Translations under genes and position numbers: made by a program | Assembly: GCA_964023205.1 (NCBI GenBank) | Contig: OZ026839.1 | Coordinates: 17,886,386-17,950,385 of the forward strand | Length of the DNA: 64,000 nucleotides | Source: Lutraria lutraria | Taxonomy: Eukaryota > Mollusca > Bivalvia > Venerida > Mactridae | Reading direction: 5' to 3' | Part shown: positions 33,683-45,722 of the stretch, one piece after another | Numbering within the stretch: the stretch's first letter is position 1 | Layout of the letters: each line of letters opens with the position of its first letter | Notes under the pieces: generated by a model | Told to the model about the DNA's origin: nothing | Databases searched by the model: none | The model's input: only the letters and a program-made list of their open reading frames with translations

Positions 33683-34177
33683 CTGGAAAAAAGTTATATT
33701 TGGATAAAAATGAATTGTACCTGGCATACATAAAACACTTATTGAATTTATCTTTAATAATTCAACAATACTGTTACATTGTGGTACTCAATAAGAAATG
33801 ATTCTAGTTTTCATTAATACAGATATATATGTATATATACGTAGTTCTATATTTTGCCCATTATTGTAAATTCAGTTTTCATCAATAGTCCTCATGCCGA
33901 TTTCATTGACAATTTTGTAAACCATATTTTCATAAATATTTCTCATACCGATATCATAGCCAGTATTGAAAGCCCAATTTTCTTATAATTTAGAACTTCG
34001 ATGTCGATGGCTTATTGACTAAATACAAATAATTCAGCATAATGTCATACTTTTGATAGATAGAATAATAACTTATCGAACACTATATATCTATTAGACG
34101 ACTTTGTCATGAGTGAGTGGATAACAAGTGAGCCAGAAAGCTCAATGCAAGTGCTCCGTCAACATACTTGTAAAAGT

Positions 34178-34443
34178 TTAAACAACATGAGAAGAAAATC
34201 CTCCATCGAAACCATTGTTGTTGTTGTTGTTCCCGCCGTTAAAGAAGTCATTGATGCCAAATCCATTGTTATTATTATTGTTGTTGTTGCCACCGAAGAA
34301 AACATCATTGTTTCCGAAACCGTTATTGTTGTTTCCGAAACCATTGTTGTTTCCAAAGAAACCGTCATTTCCGAAACCATTATTGTTGTTTCCGAAACCA
34401 TTGTTGTTGTTTCCGAAACCATTGTTGTTGTCAAAACCACCAC
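34178..34443 (-). CDS. Asn/Gly/Phe-rich terminal exon (secreted matrix-like protein)
   Basis: The minus-strand acceptor CATTCACTTCGACAG precedes 34443. The 266-nt exon is open in the phase-1 frame to TAA at 34178. It encodes 87 residues of the repeat type GFGNNNNGFGNN, with GNDGFFGNN and NGFGINDFFNGG variants, ending DGGFSSHVV. It shares NNNGF motifs with the last exon of the 8-exon gene at 38087-37702 and has the same splice phase. No signal-peptide or other exon can be seen between 34444 and 37700. It is therefore either an alternative last exon of that gene or the 3' end of a paralogue. The apparent long frames on the other strand (Leu/Pro- and Val-rich) are shadows of this codon repeat. 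Confidence 0.6.
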
Positions 34444-34572
34444 CTGTCGAAGTGAATGGAATTATTATTATCTTTTACGAAGCAAGTATACATTCATAAA
34501 TTATATAGAAAACTAATAACTGAAGGGTAAACAAGTTTCCCTCTAGGATCTTCTATTTAGCAGTTCGTGTGT

Positions 34573-34662
34573 ACATCTCTGTGATCATGAATACATCTCT
34601 GTGTTTATGAATACATCTCTGTTTTCATGAATACATCTCTGTTTTCATGAATATATCTACTA
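34573..34662. repeat. 20-bp minisatellite
   Basis: About 4.5 copies of ACATCTCTGTTTTCATGAAT with an exact 20-bp spacing, 130 bp upstream (minus-strand sense) of the Asn-rich exon. Confidence 0.9.
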
Positions 34663-36375
34663 AAATCCTCTTCCACAAAATGATTGGCATGTTATGACGT
34701 TATAACCGCTTAACAATGATTCATTATACAACATTATAAATTAGGATCATTAACGAAACGTTTTTTGTGAAACTAAGATGTTTGTACGCAAATAGAACTA
34801 TTTGCGATGCTTGTTTTTGGACTTGATTTTTTATCAAAATCAAGTTCTATGTAATCGGTGAGCAATCTATCATCCTTGGTCTCCATAACAGCTAGGTTAA
34901 AGAAAGCTGCATAAAGGAAATAGTACGCAACTAAATAGTGTGATTATATAGATGTATCTGGTATATTTCCTCAATTAAATGTGTCGGATCTAAATATATT
35001 TCAAATCATTTTATTGTAACTACATCGAAAGAGTCATATATCTAAATAAGTGCTTAACGGTAAATACATGAGATATTCAAATGCGTAGAATTAAAACCGC
35101 ATATCTGCTGTTAGCCAATAAAATATCGGGCCTAAGTGGCTGTTTTGCATATCCTGTTTCCGTAAAAGTAGTTCTACTTTCGGTTTTCGTTCGATGGTTC
35201 AGTAATATCTCTACAGACGTATGCATGCATTTGCAACAATCTACCATTGATGTATGTGTTTTGTGCCTTTTAACATTATCTTAATATTACAGGGCGAATT
35301 ATCATCTAATCGTATCAATTTCCGTGATATTCACATCAATTTTTAGTGTTAGCTTGAACACGCAGATGCTATTTATAGAATGTAATCGAGTTTGCGGCTT
35401 ACGAATAATAATTCGAGTCGTTAAATACGAACGTAAAATAATGGTTGTGTGCTTTTAAAAATGATAGTTACAGAGTTCTTTTTATGCCAGATTATTTAGA
35501 ATTACATGATCACGTCTGAATCTCGTGCAACATCGGGTTAACTATAGGCCCTATAAGCCCTACTCTATTGTGTCAGGGTCTTTTTTATTTGAGTGACTCT
35601 GATTGTGTTCAATGCCACGACGTTCTGTTGTGTTAAAATCAGAAGTATCGATGTTGATATTTACTGTTACTTATGTGTTGTTCACTAGTTTGTGTACAAC
35701 AAAGAGTTTTAATGCAATTAAATTGCCTTCGATTAATGTGCTGAACATTAAACATTCCAATTTTTTTTTCATTTTAAAATTTTAGCTAAAGCGTTAGCGT
35801 GTATCCTTCACTTACATATATATCCCCTGCATTATAATATGAATGAAAAATCGGTCCGTTAGTGTAAATGTCAAAAATATTTGCATAGGTACGAACGATG
35901 TGGGTACACATAAATAAATTTTCTCTGTTTTTCGCATCGTATGGAAAAATCAAGTTCCGACAGTACTTTCAGTACTTTGATATTTGTTTGTCTCCAAGGT
36001 TATAAGACGTGTGATTTCATCTCGCAGCTCAAATATCGATTCTTAATTTCCAATATTGTTAAGTTGGCATACCTACTTCGACGTTTGAAACACTGCATTG
36101 TATACAAGTGAATACATTTAAAGTTTTATATACATATTTTATACTTCGAAATAAAGAAACACACCTTTTTGTTCTAAAATAAATCTAGAACTAGATATTG
36201 ATTTGAGCTGGGAGACGGATCTTGAATTTTATAACCATGCATCCGGATTTTCATTTTATCAAATTTGAATTAGATTAAATAACTGATATCAAAATTCTCC
36301 AACATTTGTTTTAGAAAGACACTGAGTAATAGCATCCTGGTATTGTTATAAACTTTCCTATGACAACACTACATA
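34663..36375. other. Anonymous sequence
   Basis: One copy of the GTTAGCTTGA.GACGCAG repeat lies at about 35347. No exon is supported on either strand. Confidence 0.4.
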
Positions 36376-36527
36376 TAGATAAGAGCAGCTATATATCTAA
36401 ATATGAGAACAACTCCAAATATAAATAAGAGAGTCACTCTAATATAAGACAGCTACCCTAAATGTAAATAAGAGAGCTACAATAAAATAGATAAGAGAGC
36501 TACTCTAAATATAGATAAGAGAACACG
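36376..36527. repeat. Degenerate ~25-30-bp tandem repeat
   Basis: About five copies of TAAGAGAGCTACTCTAAATA with variable length. Confidence 0.7.
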
Positions 36528-37244
36528 TATTCCCGAGGTTGTATGAGTATGTATGTTGATAAATACCTGAATGTTTGTAGAATGACAATATTTAAGGACG
36601 GTAAATGGCTCTATACCGTATATATAAATGTTTCTATTTCGACATTTTTGTACTTTGAGCACAATAGAATAATTAAGTAACACTTCTGTGCGACAACACT
36701 ATGTTGTACGGATTAGACATTCTATTTGTATTTTGCATCATTTGCAAAAAAAATTAAATTAAACAAAGAAACTATGTTGGTGTGGATTATTTCTCTGAAA
36801 TCTGATGTTAGTAAAAATCTCGACCAAATACAACATATCTAGATTTAGCTTTATTTTCGTCTCAAATACCTAATGAACTCCTAATAATGTTGTTATCGTA
36901 GTGTTAGGAGTCATGTTAGTAAGATTGAACATATTGCTATATGAACATTTACACTGTTTTCATAAAATAGATCAATGCTTTCTTAAGCAGCACTCGAAAT
37001 CCCACTTTTCAACTACATAAGGAGAATATATATAGATATTCACCACAACCATTGCAAATAAAGCTTGCAGCTCACTATCCATTTAACAAGAGTGAATGCT
37101 TTTAATTTCTTGATTAAAAATCAATATATGAAGAGTTCTATCAGGTTTCACCCTGACAATAAACTAATCACAAAGCCACAAACTGTTCACTTGATTAATA
37201 CCAAACACCAAGACTAAAACTACTGAATTAAGCTTCGACTATGT

Positions 37245-37250
37245 TTTATT
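37245..37250 (-). promoter_or_regulatory. Possible poly(A) signal AATAAA
   Basis: AATAAA on the minus strand, about 450 bases after the stop codon at 37702. I saw no nearer one. Confidence 0.3.
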
Positions 37251-37701
37251 TTCATTGTTAAAAGTCATCACTATAAATGTTAATTGCATGTCAACATGAT
37301 TATCATAGAAAACTGGTATGTTTTCCAACATCTACTAAATGAAAATAATGAAATAAATAATGAAGATGGAGGATGATTCTAAGATTATTAATTCTATTTG
37401 TAAACATATCATGTGCAAATCAATCTTGGTATACACGTATACATCGTAATAAAAATAACTAGAAACGTTTTAACGAAAGCCATTATGATCGGAAGCAATA
37501 TATCTAGATCATGATTACATAAAATGATATTAATGTCTGTACATAGATTTGTAAGTTTTCGTCTCAGGTAAGTAAACGAAATTCTAAAAATTTCTGTAGA
37601 AAAGCCTAAACACTTTTTAAAAATGAGTGACTGACAGTTTGCTTAAGGTAAACTAGATAAAATGCATAAGACAAAAATTTCTTCCTGATTTCTGATTATA
37701 T

Positions 37702-40700
37702 TTAGAAGTGTGTCATATCCTTGGCTGCTGGAATAATTGGACGTTTGGCTCCATGGTCTGCCGTGTGTGTTGGGATAGAGTGAGCCTGTTGAATAAACTG
37801 ATCTTGAACTCCGCCTCCAACAATTCTATCTTGGGGACCACCGAGAACACCCTGAATGCCACTGTCGAGAAAACCACCATCCGCATTGAATCCATTGTTG
37901 TTGAAGTCATTGAACGCGTTGTCATTGAAATTGTTGTTGAAGTCATTGAATTCATTGAATCCATTGTCATTGAAATTACCGATAGCTCCAGCGGAGGCAC
38001 CAGCGGCAGCACCGGCAACAGAGCCATCAATTCCCGAAGAGCCAACATCAACACCTCCTACATTAATGCTCACATGATCAGCATCGCCTAGAAAAAGCGC
38101 AGCGAGAAACACCGGAAGTTAGTAAAGCACGAATATGAAGTAAGAGACAATGGAAGACAATGTCAATAAGGGATTATTGGTGGATAAATACATGAAGCAA
38201 TGAATTAGTATTTTGTTTCTATTTATGATTGTTTGTTAAATATAAGTGATAAGTTATAAATCTATTTGACACAAATCTACCTCGTCGTTAGTAATCTTTT
38301 TAAGCTAAGTTTTAAGTTTGTGTGTTCATAAAAATACATCGTACAAGTCGAACAGACGAAACTATTTGACCTAGCAGCATCTAGATATGTCAGTCATCAC
38401 ACGCGAATATATATACTCGTATATGTATTAGTACACGATTGAAGATATCGGTTTTTTTTCAAACAACCACTGAACTTCTACTACACATAGATGTTACATA
38501 CTATTTGTACTTACTGATACTGGTCTGGATTCCGAGATCTGTAAATAAATCAAACACGTCAGAAATTAATTGCCGGATATACGAAGAAACCAAAATCATC
38601 AACAATGTCATTAATATTAATAAACTATATGTAGCTGTCTGTGACAACTAAATCAATTTGACTTGCGTAAGTATTCTAAAGGTTAAATGTACATGTAAGA
38701 TCATACTTTTTTCTTAATATTGTCACTTTCGATCAGACAATTGTTGACAGAAATTAATTTTCTGTAAGCGCTGATTGGTGATTACTTACCGAGTCCACTG
38801 CCCCCAGCCACAGCTCCGGCTACGGCACCAGCAACGGCACCGCCTCCAACAGCTACTGGGACTGAAAACAGAAGCGTAGCATAGTAAAAAGTGTATTAAT
38901 ATACATCTATTGACACATACTATCCATCTGTAATTCGTCACTGTTGTTATACGGAACTGATTATATTGTTCACAGTGATCGTCACTAATGTAGTCAATGT
39001 GTACACCCAGGTCACGTGATATATCAACCTATGCACAAATTTTGTCCACGAGTTAAAGGCTTGTCAAAGCTTAAAACTGCAGCTCTGTCTTTGATCAGTG
39101 TAAAATTATCGTCCATATTGTGAAACGAAAGTAAAGTATGCACGTGTACTATGAAGTCATGCAACTCGATTACCGTATAATCTTTGAGGTAAATAAAAGG
39201 TTATGAAAATGTACAAATTAACCACATACAGTGCTGAATATAAATGAATGTGCAATGATTCTTTATTAGTCTATCTTTGTTTGATCTCGTGACTAAATGA
39301 AATCAGAGACTCTGATGAAATCGAACGGTACTATTTCCCGACTTTTTACCACCGTGCGTATGTAGAAAAATCAAAATGTTGATAGTGATGCGCTAGTGTT
39401 AGCTTGATGACACAGTCGCTATTTATAGTGTTAGCTTGATGACGCAGTCGCTATTTATAGAATACTCATGTAGTAGCTTACCTTCTCTTTCGATATAAAC
39501 TGGAACTTTAACTTCTCTCTCGATATAAACAGGAACTGTAAGAAAAAAACAATCGTTTAAATAGTGTCAGATATAAGAAGTGTACGTTAAACATTTACAA
39601 AAGACCTTATCGACTTTCACATTCGCACACCCAGCCAGCGGGTTCTAAATCCAGAGATCTAAACGACCTAAGTCTGCGATTTGTACTCACGTCCGATAAA
39701 ATATGTCCATTACGATTATTAAGCAAGCATGAAAAAATCAAAACTTTAAATATAGAAGATGTAATTTCTGAATCAACCATTAAGTTACGTGGTTATAGTT
39801 TGACAAAATCAAAATGAGAAACTTACCTCTGTGTGGAACCTTCACTTCAATAGGTTTGAAAATTGGAATAAATTTCTTCTGAACAATTGGTCTTGGCCGG
39901 AATTTGTGAACTGCAAGAAAATATTTAAAGAGTAAAAACGTTTTCAGTATTAAATGACTTTATTAGTTCAGTTTTCTTAATTGTAACTTTGCATTCATAT
40001 TCACAACCATGTCAGCTTTTGCGCATGCGTCAAGTAAACACGTCATAAGACATCGCTCGCATATGTCGGTTTTCAACTATTAACCAGAAAGGGGTAATAA
40101 AAATGTCCCCACTTCATCACTCATACATCTATGAACGGACGAAACTCATAAATGTGCATTAAAACTATATAACCTATGCAAATACGATTTCTTCACCTAA
40201 TGTTTTGACACAATTTGTATCAATCACGCCAATGAACAAAGTCAACGTATTCTTTGATTAATGTTTATGTCAAGTCCTCTACTTTTCCATAATTTGCCTT
40301 TATTGTATAAACTTTGATGACATGCAAATGACTGTATTCGCTATTTATCATTTATTTTGTAGAGGCACTTACATTTTGGAGGGAATGGTCTTGGTGGGAA
40401 AAACACTGAAATGTACAAAATAACATCGTTTACAAACATTGAAAGTCCGTGATTGATAATTGGCCATCAAGACAAAACTGTATCTATAAAAAGGGATGGC
40501 GATGAATTGTGATCTAAACACATGGTAGTCAATTACATATATTCATACTTTATTTACATGTACATTGTATTAACATTCCGTTTCTTTCACCTATCTTAAA
40601 GTAAAAAGTATTTTCTCAAACAATCTGTCTAAAAATTGTAAGACACGCATTGCATGATTTCCTTTGTATATAAGCATTCATTGAATACCGATTGTTTATG

Positions 40701-41733
40701 TTTAAAAGTGAAAAAATGAGAGAATATTTTATAATATACTTATAGTGAATCGTAAAACGTGTGTACTTACTGGCTTGTGTCAGCGCTGGAAATAGAAGAA
40801 AATAAAAGGAACGTTAAAAATCATACAAATGAGAATTCCTCCCATGAACACCATAACATCTGCATCATTATAGATGTACTTTTTACAGTTGTTTTACTGA
40901 ACATGGTGATTAAGACGCTAGATTGTGGAAAGTATACATGTTCTTTAAACATTTCAGATAATAAGTTATGCTTAACATAAGACCGACGGTATTTAGAAGA
41001 GAATCTCGAAATGTGATTTAATGATTCACGGAGTATAACATAAGTACAAACAAAATGTATTCAATTATCATATGTTTCGAAGCTAATAGTCCACGGGGTA
41101 TAACATAAGTATACAATAATTAGTATTACATGGATCGAAGCTAATAGTCCACGGAGTTTAACATAAGTATACAATAATTATTATTACATGGATCGAAGCT
41201 AATAGTCCACGGGGTATAACATAAGTATACAATAGTTATTATTACATGGATCGAAGCTAATAGTCCACGGGGTATAACATAAGTATACAATAGTTATTAT
41301 TACATGTATCGAAGCTAATGCCTGATTACCCAATATATAGATATCTTTAAGCAAGAGATGCTATTCCATTCAGTGTAGATACATTCAGTAGAAACAAGCA
41401 AAACCATAAGGCGCAATTAAAACGTGTCCGTGAAAACAGATGCTAAATAGCAAGATATATTTTCTTTAATTACTTGCCCAAGATGTTCTATAGTCGAACA
41501 ATAAAACAGAAATTTGAAGATTCGTGAAATGACGGCTAAAAAAAAATTGTTTGTCTATTTTCCTAATGAATTCTAATTTACACTGTTCAGAAAGGTAATC
41601 TTACACAAAGAATAAACACGAGTCATGTATAAGTAATACAACATCAATTAAATCAATAACAATATGGATCACAAAAAGAAGGAAAAGAAAACTTACCAAT
41701 GACGCAGCACAAAATAACTCCCTTGGTGATCAT
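37702..41733 (-). CDS. Secreted block-structured protein, 8 exons, 234 residues
   Basis: Coding exons (minus strand): 41733-41697, 40785-40771, 40405-40373, 39910-39827, 39535-39482, 38861-38790, 38538-38515, 38087-37702. Every intron has GT..AG ends and phase 1, and the joined frame is open for 234 codons, so I am confident of the model. Residues 1-17 are a signal peptide (MITKGVILCCVIALTQA). 18-56 are Pro/Phe/Lys/Arg-rich (PPRPFPPK, RPRPIVQKK). 57-75 are a duplicated VPVYIEREV cassette. 76-98 are a Gly/Ala/Val block (GAVAGAVAGAVAGG). 99-130 carry a second Gly/Ala/Ser stretch (VAGAAAGASAGA). 132-160 are Asn/Asp/Phe-rich (FNDFNNNFND). The tail has GGPQDRIVGGG and an HSIPTHTADHG segment. The mature chain has no cysteine. 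The alternation of basic, silk-like and acidic/Asn blocks resembles extracellular structural proteins such as shell-matrix, periostracum or byssus proteins. No known family is recognised and function is inference. Confidence 0.85.
39387..39461 (+). repeat. Tandem pair of a 35-bp dispersed repeat
   Basis: Two adjacent copies of TAGTGTTAGCTTGATGACRC + AGTCGCTATTTATAG lie in the intron just upstream (minus-strand sense) of exon 5. Single copies are at about 10594 and 35345. Confidence 0.75.
41021..41318 (+). repeat. 58-bp minisatellite in intron 1
   Basis: Five head-to-tail copies with exact 58-bp spacing of CGAAGCTAATAGTCCACGG + GGTATAACATAAGTATACAA. The first copy is diverged. It lies in intron 1 of the secreted-protein gene. 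Confidence 0.9.
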
Positions 41734-41837
41734 GGTTTTAGTTTAGTGCTTTTTGCGAAAACTAGAAAAAGTTTACACGAACTATGTCTGATGTCCAGTG
41801 TCTGTGGCAGTGAGCGGTTTGGCAAAGGTTCGGTCGC

Positions 41838-41846
41838 TTTAAATAG
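41838..41846 (-). promoter_or_regulatory. TATA-like box of the secreted-protein gene
   Basis: CTATTTAAA on the minus strand about 105 bases upstream of the ATG at 41733. This allows a start site near 41810 and a 5' UTR of about 75 bases. The ATG context is AAAACCATGA. Confidence 0.45.
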
Positions 41847-42357
41847 TTATTAGACGGCAAGTTAACCCACGCATGCGCGGTAACGATTAACCAACCAGAT
41901 ACAATATTTGGACACGGCGAACGTAGATGACCAAATTAATTATTCCGTTTTGACATTGTCTTTGTCCATTAAACGATTTAGGTCATTAGCCAATCTAAAA
42001 GTGCCCTGGGCAGTCTGGAACTCGTTCTTCTTTTCAAAGAAATGTGTATTTCGACAAGCGGGTATCACCAAATCCAGACGGAAAATATGTGTTTTGACAG
42101 GTGATAAACAATTATGACACACATTGTGACAGTTCTATTGTACAAAGGTGTCATTCTTGCGTTTTTCTGATTTATATGAATAGTGTATTGATGACATTTA
42201 TGTATGTACATCTATGTATAATACGTAAGGCAATAGACACAAAGCTGGTACAGTCTCATTTTGTATGAGTTATTATGCAATAACATGCTTAATTTTGTAA
42301 AAAAAAATCCCTGAAGTCAAGTTTAAATCATAAGTACTTATTAAACAACAAACTCCT
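41847..42357. other. Upstream intergenic region
   Basis: Includes ACGCATGCGCGG near 41869. No gene is recognised. Confidence 0.35.
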
Positions 42358-42791
42358 TTACTTAGTAGAGCTGGGAGGTTTTATCGGTTTATCGGTATAT
42401 TGCGACATCGGCTAGACAATATAAATATCACAATTTTTTTTCACCGTACCGATATATATAACTTTATGTTTATTATTGACAAAATAGTCCAAACATAGTC
42501 TTGAAATATAGTTCTTGTCTAAATACTGGTAAATCTTATTAACTGTGCACATGCACATTATTATACAAGTATAAATAGTGTCTACACAGCTAGAAAAGAA
42601 CAAATTCTTTGAATCGTGATTCCAAAAAACACCATCACCAATAACCTGCATTATTACCCAAGGCATTATATGAATGTTAATTTGTTATTCTTTACTGTAA
42701 ATTTTCAATATACATCGCCATACAGCATGCAATATTGTGATATATCGTGATACGCTTAAATTAAGGTACGATACCCAGCTTTATTACTTAT
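42358..42791. mobile_element. hAT-like MITE
   Basis: A 418-bp element (42366-42783) has ends TAGAGCTGGG and CCCAGCTTTA (one mismatch). It is flanked by TTACTTAG / TTACTTAT, a 7-of-8 target duplication. TAGAG fits the YARNG terminus of hAT elements. The inner ends are rich in CGATATA motifs. Confidence 0.7.
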
Positions 42792-43479
42792 ATATATACT
42801 CTTTAATTCCACCGTTATGGTGATATACATATACATTTGATAACATTTTTTCAAACAAAATACAGAATTAGTGAGAAAAAAGGCAATGGAAAAAGAACAA
42901 ACAAGAATACATGCATGAAAAAGACATTTATAAGTACCTATGGTTATTATGTCTATTAAACGACAAGACATACATGTATATAAATGTACAACACAGACCA
43001 TGTAATGTATTATAATGTGTGATTTTTTTATTTATACGTGTAAAAAGGGTGCTCTCAAGTTACTTATTGTATAATGTCTATTCTATTGTATTGTGTTATA
43101 ATATTCTGCCAGATAGTACGAGGTACACGTCCATTGAAAACGCTAGATTCTTCCGTATTTTGAAAATCGATTCGATGAAACATGTAAACAACAATATTTT
43201 AATAATTTGTAGCATGTGACAATGGTGTGTGTTAACAGAAAATCACCATAGCAACAAAAAGGGGCGAGCATTTTCTTAATTCATTTCTCGGTAGCGCCAT
43301 TAAGAATAAAATACATGTAAACACGACTTTGACATGTGGTCGACGAACATAACGTGTAATAAAAGTGATATTTTGCAATATTTTGTTGATAATTAGTTTT
43401 AACTTATCTATTTTACATCGACTGTAGACCAAGTTCTTACAACTTTTATTAAATACTCTCGATGATTGCAATTGCTGCA
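42792..43479. other. Anonymous sequence
   Basis: Nothing recognised. Confidence 0.4.
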
Positions 43480-43615
43480 TTGGACCAGTACTCGCGCCGA
43501 AAGAAGGGATTGTGGAGGTTCCTGTCAAATTCCGCCACTTACGGGGATTCGTACCCGCAACCTCCGGGTTAGGAGTCCGACACTCTATCCCTACATCACT
43601 GCTCCTTTCTAATTG
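43480..43615 (-). mobile_element. tRNA-derived SINE fragment (same family as 27095-27200)
   Basis: The minus strand reads AGTGATGTAGGGATAGAGTG (A box) and GTTGCGGGTACGAATCCCCG (B box), followed by a CTTTCGGCGCGAGTACTGG body. Confidence 0.7.
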
Positions 43616-43989
43616 TACGACCGATCACGACCGGGTGTACTTAGGATCACGTTATAGTAATGCCATGGATAGGTATTACTCATGAAGTAATCCTTACGCT
43701 TTTCACACCATAGGCGTGCTCGATAAGGCAGTCATAACTGGGGGGAGGGGCGAAATTGCCTGTTTGTACACGTATAGTTTATTTTTTTAAATCAGTAGGC
43801 ACTGAGGCCCAATGTGAGCATACAATTATATACATGAAATTACAAATGACGTGACAAAGACAATGGTTAACATGAAAAATAATGATTTACGCAGATCATG
43901 GTTTGAACTAACAAACGGGATATTAAGTTGTTTTATGAAATGTAGCACATATAACAACCTATCATTATTCTATATCACCTATATATACT

Positions 43990-44690
43990 TTATTTTAACA
44001 AAATCGGTACTGAATGCCTATGGTCAATATACACGAATATGGCTACACACACAAACAGCAAAAAAGCAAATACTATACAAACATATAAAGAAAAACAGAC
44101 ACAAGAAATAATTACACAAATAGTGTAGCAAAAGACAGTAGTTGGTTTGGGATAAAGGTTGTAGTAACAGAGATTACAATTACAGGTTTTGTGAAGATTC
44201 ATTCCTAATATAGACAGCTTCTTGCAGACATTTAGCAATTTTATAAAGATATATTTTAATATTACTCGACATAATACCGGGAAATAAATTTACTGACCCT
44301 AGGCCAAGATATTTTTCCCAAATAGTTTTCCTAATTTCATTATATTTCGGACTACACATCATGAAATGGTACTCTGATTCGACTTGATTGGAATTGCACA
44401 TTTTACAAAGTCGATTTTATCTATCTACATTTCTGTCAAGATTATGAGAGCTAAGCCTAAATCTAGAAAATTCAAATCGTAGTTTATTATCTTCAACTTT
44501 ATTCATATACATGCATTCTGAGAGGTCAAATTTTAATTTTAATTTATCAAAATAGTATAAGTTAGACATTCCAATATATGTTGTATGCCATATTTCTTGA
44601 ATGAACTGGTCTTCCAATTTAACTTCAAACTGCGAATAATAATTGACATTAGGATTAAAATTTATAAAATGTTCATGATTTAATTATAAG
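43990..44690 (-). pseudogene. LINE 3' end (C-terminal zinc-knuckle region and 3' UTR)
   Basis: The minus strand reads KLEDQFIQEIWHTTYIGMSN, FEFSRFRLSSHNLD, then (after a frame break) MCNSNQVESEYHFMMCSPKY and IYLYKIAKCLQEAVYIR. The pattern C-x2-C, then E.HF..C, is the C-terminal Cys/His motif of APE-type LINEs. Downstream, about 130 bp of 3' UTR ends TTTTGTTAAAATAAAG. It is 5'-truncated. Confidence 0.75.
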
Positions 44691-44744
44691 TGCAAAAACG
44701 ATTTTAAGTATAAAGTTAAGTTTTTTTTCTTCTCACTTCCAAAC

Positions 44745-44935
44745 TTAAATCATTTTTGGACAGGGTTGTTTGGTTACTACCAGTGTTTTAACCTCACATT
44801 ATCAAATTCTAAAAATAGTAACAAATGGTTTCCCCTATCACAACCGATAAGAAGTTCTTCCCCAAAGGCCAATTAAATAGTTCCAATTAGAAGACGGCAT
44901 TCAGTCTTATCTGGTTTACACTGTCCATAATTGCT
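44745..44935 (-). repeat. ~190-bp dispersed repeat, inverted with 52155-52345
   Basis: Shared blocks are GGTTGTGATAGGGGAA, CTATTTTTAGA and ACTGGTAGTAACCAA followed by CAACCCTGT. The copies are in opposite orientations. Confidence 0.7.
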
Positions 44936-45499
44936 TAATGTTGCTTAATGAATGGAATGAAATGAAATGCGTTAAATAAAAGTTGAACTTGATGAGATTA
45001 TTGCGCTGCTTAATATCCAAAGAAAATACATAATTTCATCATGTGGTTTAAACCCACGCTGTAAACAAGGTAATCACTAAACAATCGCTGTAATAGTCTG
45101 TTGCTAACTTAAGTAAAATACGGTTAATAAACCAACTTCAATAGACTTGCTGACCAGAGCTCTGTATTGTGTAAGTTATCACCTCATGTCCACTCTCAGA
45201 TGTAAAATGTTGATAAAGTACAACTGATATCATTTTGAACTGCGGCTTGTATGTGTAGCGGGAATGTTGATTAATGGAAAAAATGTAGTTTAATGATTTA
45301 GTCATATTATTACTCAGCAATATAATTGTACTAAAACAGAAAAAAATATCACGGATGAAAATCCCATTAGGCTTTAGTTTTGATGTTGCATATTTTACCT
45401 AGAAAGATGTCTTACTGGTGAAATAGGCCTTTGTTTGTATAAGAAACATTTCAAAACTGTTTTTACATTACTAAGTACATGTAGAGGTATAGTCCTTCT
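44936..45499. other. Anonymous sequence
   Basis: Nothing recognised. Confidence 0.35.
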
Positions 45500-45570
45500 T
45501 AGCTCACCTGGCACAGAATGCTAGGGTGAGCTACTAGTATTAGGATCAGGCTGAGTCCGTCGTCAACAAT
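45500..45570 (+). mobile_element. Left end of a second Helentron/HINE-like repeat
   Basis: AGCTCACCTGGCACAGAATG folds back on GGTGAGCT, and TTAGGATCAGGCTGAGTCCG follows. This matches the first 70 bp of the element at 29009. The rest is missing. Confidence 0.6.
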
Positions 45571-45722
45571 TCATTTATACATCATCTGTGTCATAATCAG
45601 ACAGTTTGTATAAGACAATTACATGTTTATGGGTTCATATGAAAATTACAGTTGTAACAAGGTATATGTAATACATACTAGTTAAGAATTGATAAATTTG
45701 TATTCATTGAAAGGTATGACCT

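Noticed and set aside
34109..34516. Long plus-strand frames rich in Val/Ile/Ser or Leu/Pro opposite the Asn-rich exon
   Set aside because: They are reverse-complement shadows of AAC/AAT and GGT/TTC codon repeats. Only the minus-strand frame has an acceptor, a consistent phase and a sensible composition.
35770..36100. Micro-exons on the minus strand between the Asn-rich exon and exon 8
   Set aside because: Candidate acceptor/donor pairs near 35823 and 36080 give lengths (11 and 17 nt) that break the phase-1 frame or contain stops.
37708..38091. Overlapping frames on both strands across the last exon of the secreted-protein gene
   Set aside because: Only one frame joins seven upstream exons in phase 1. 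The others have no splice support.
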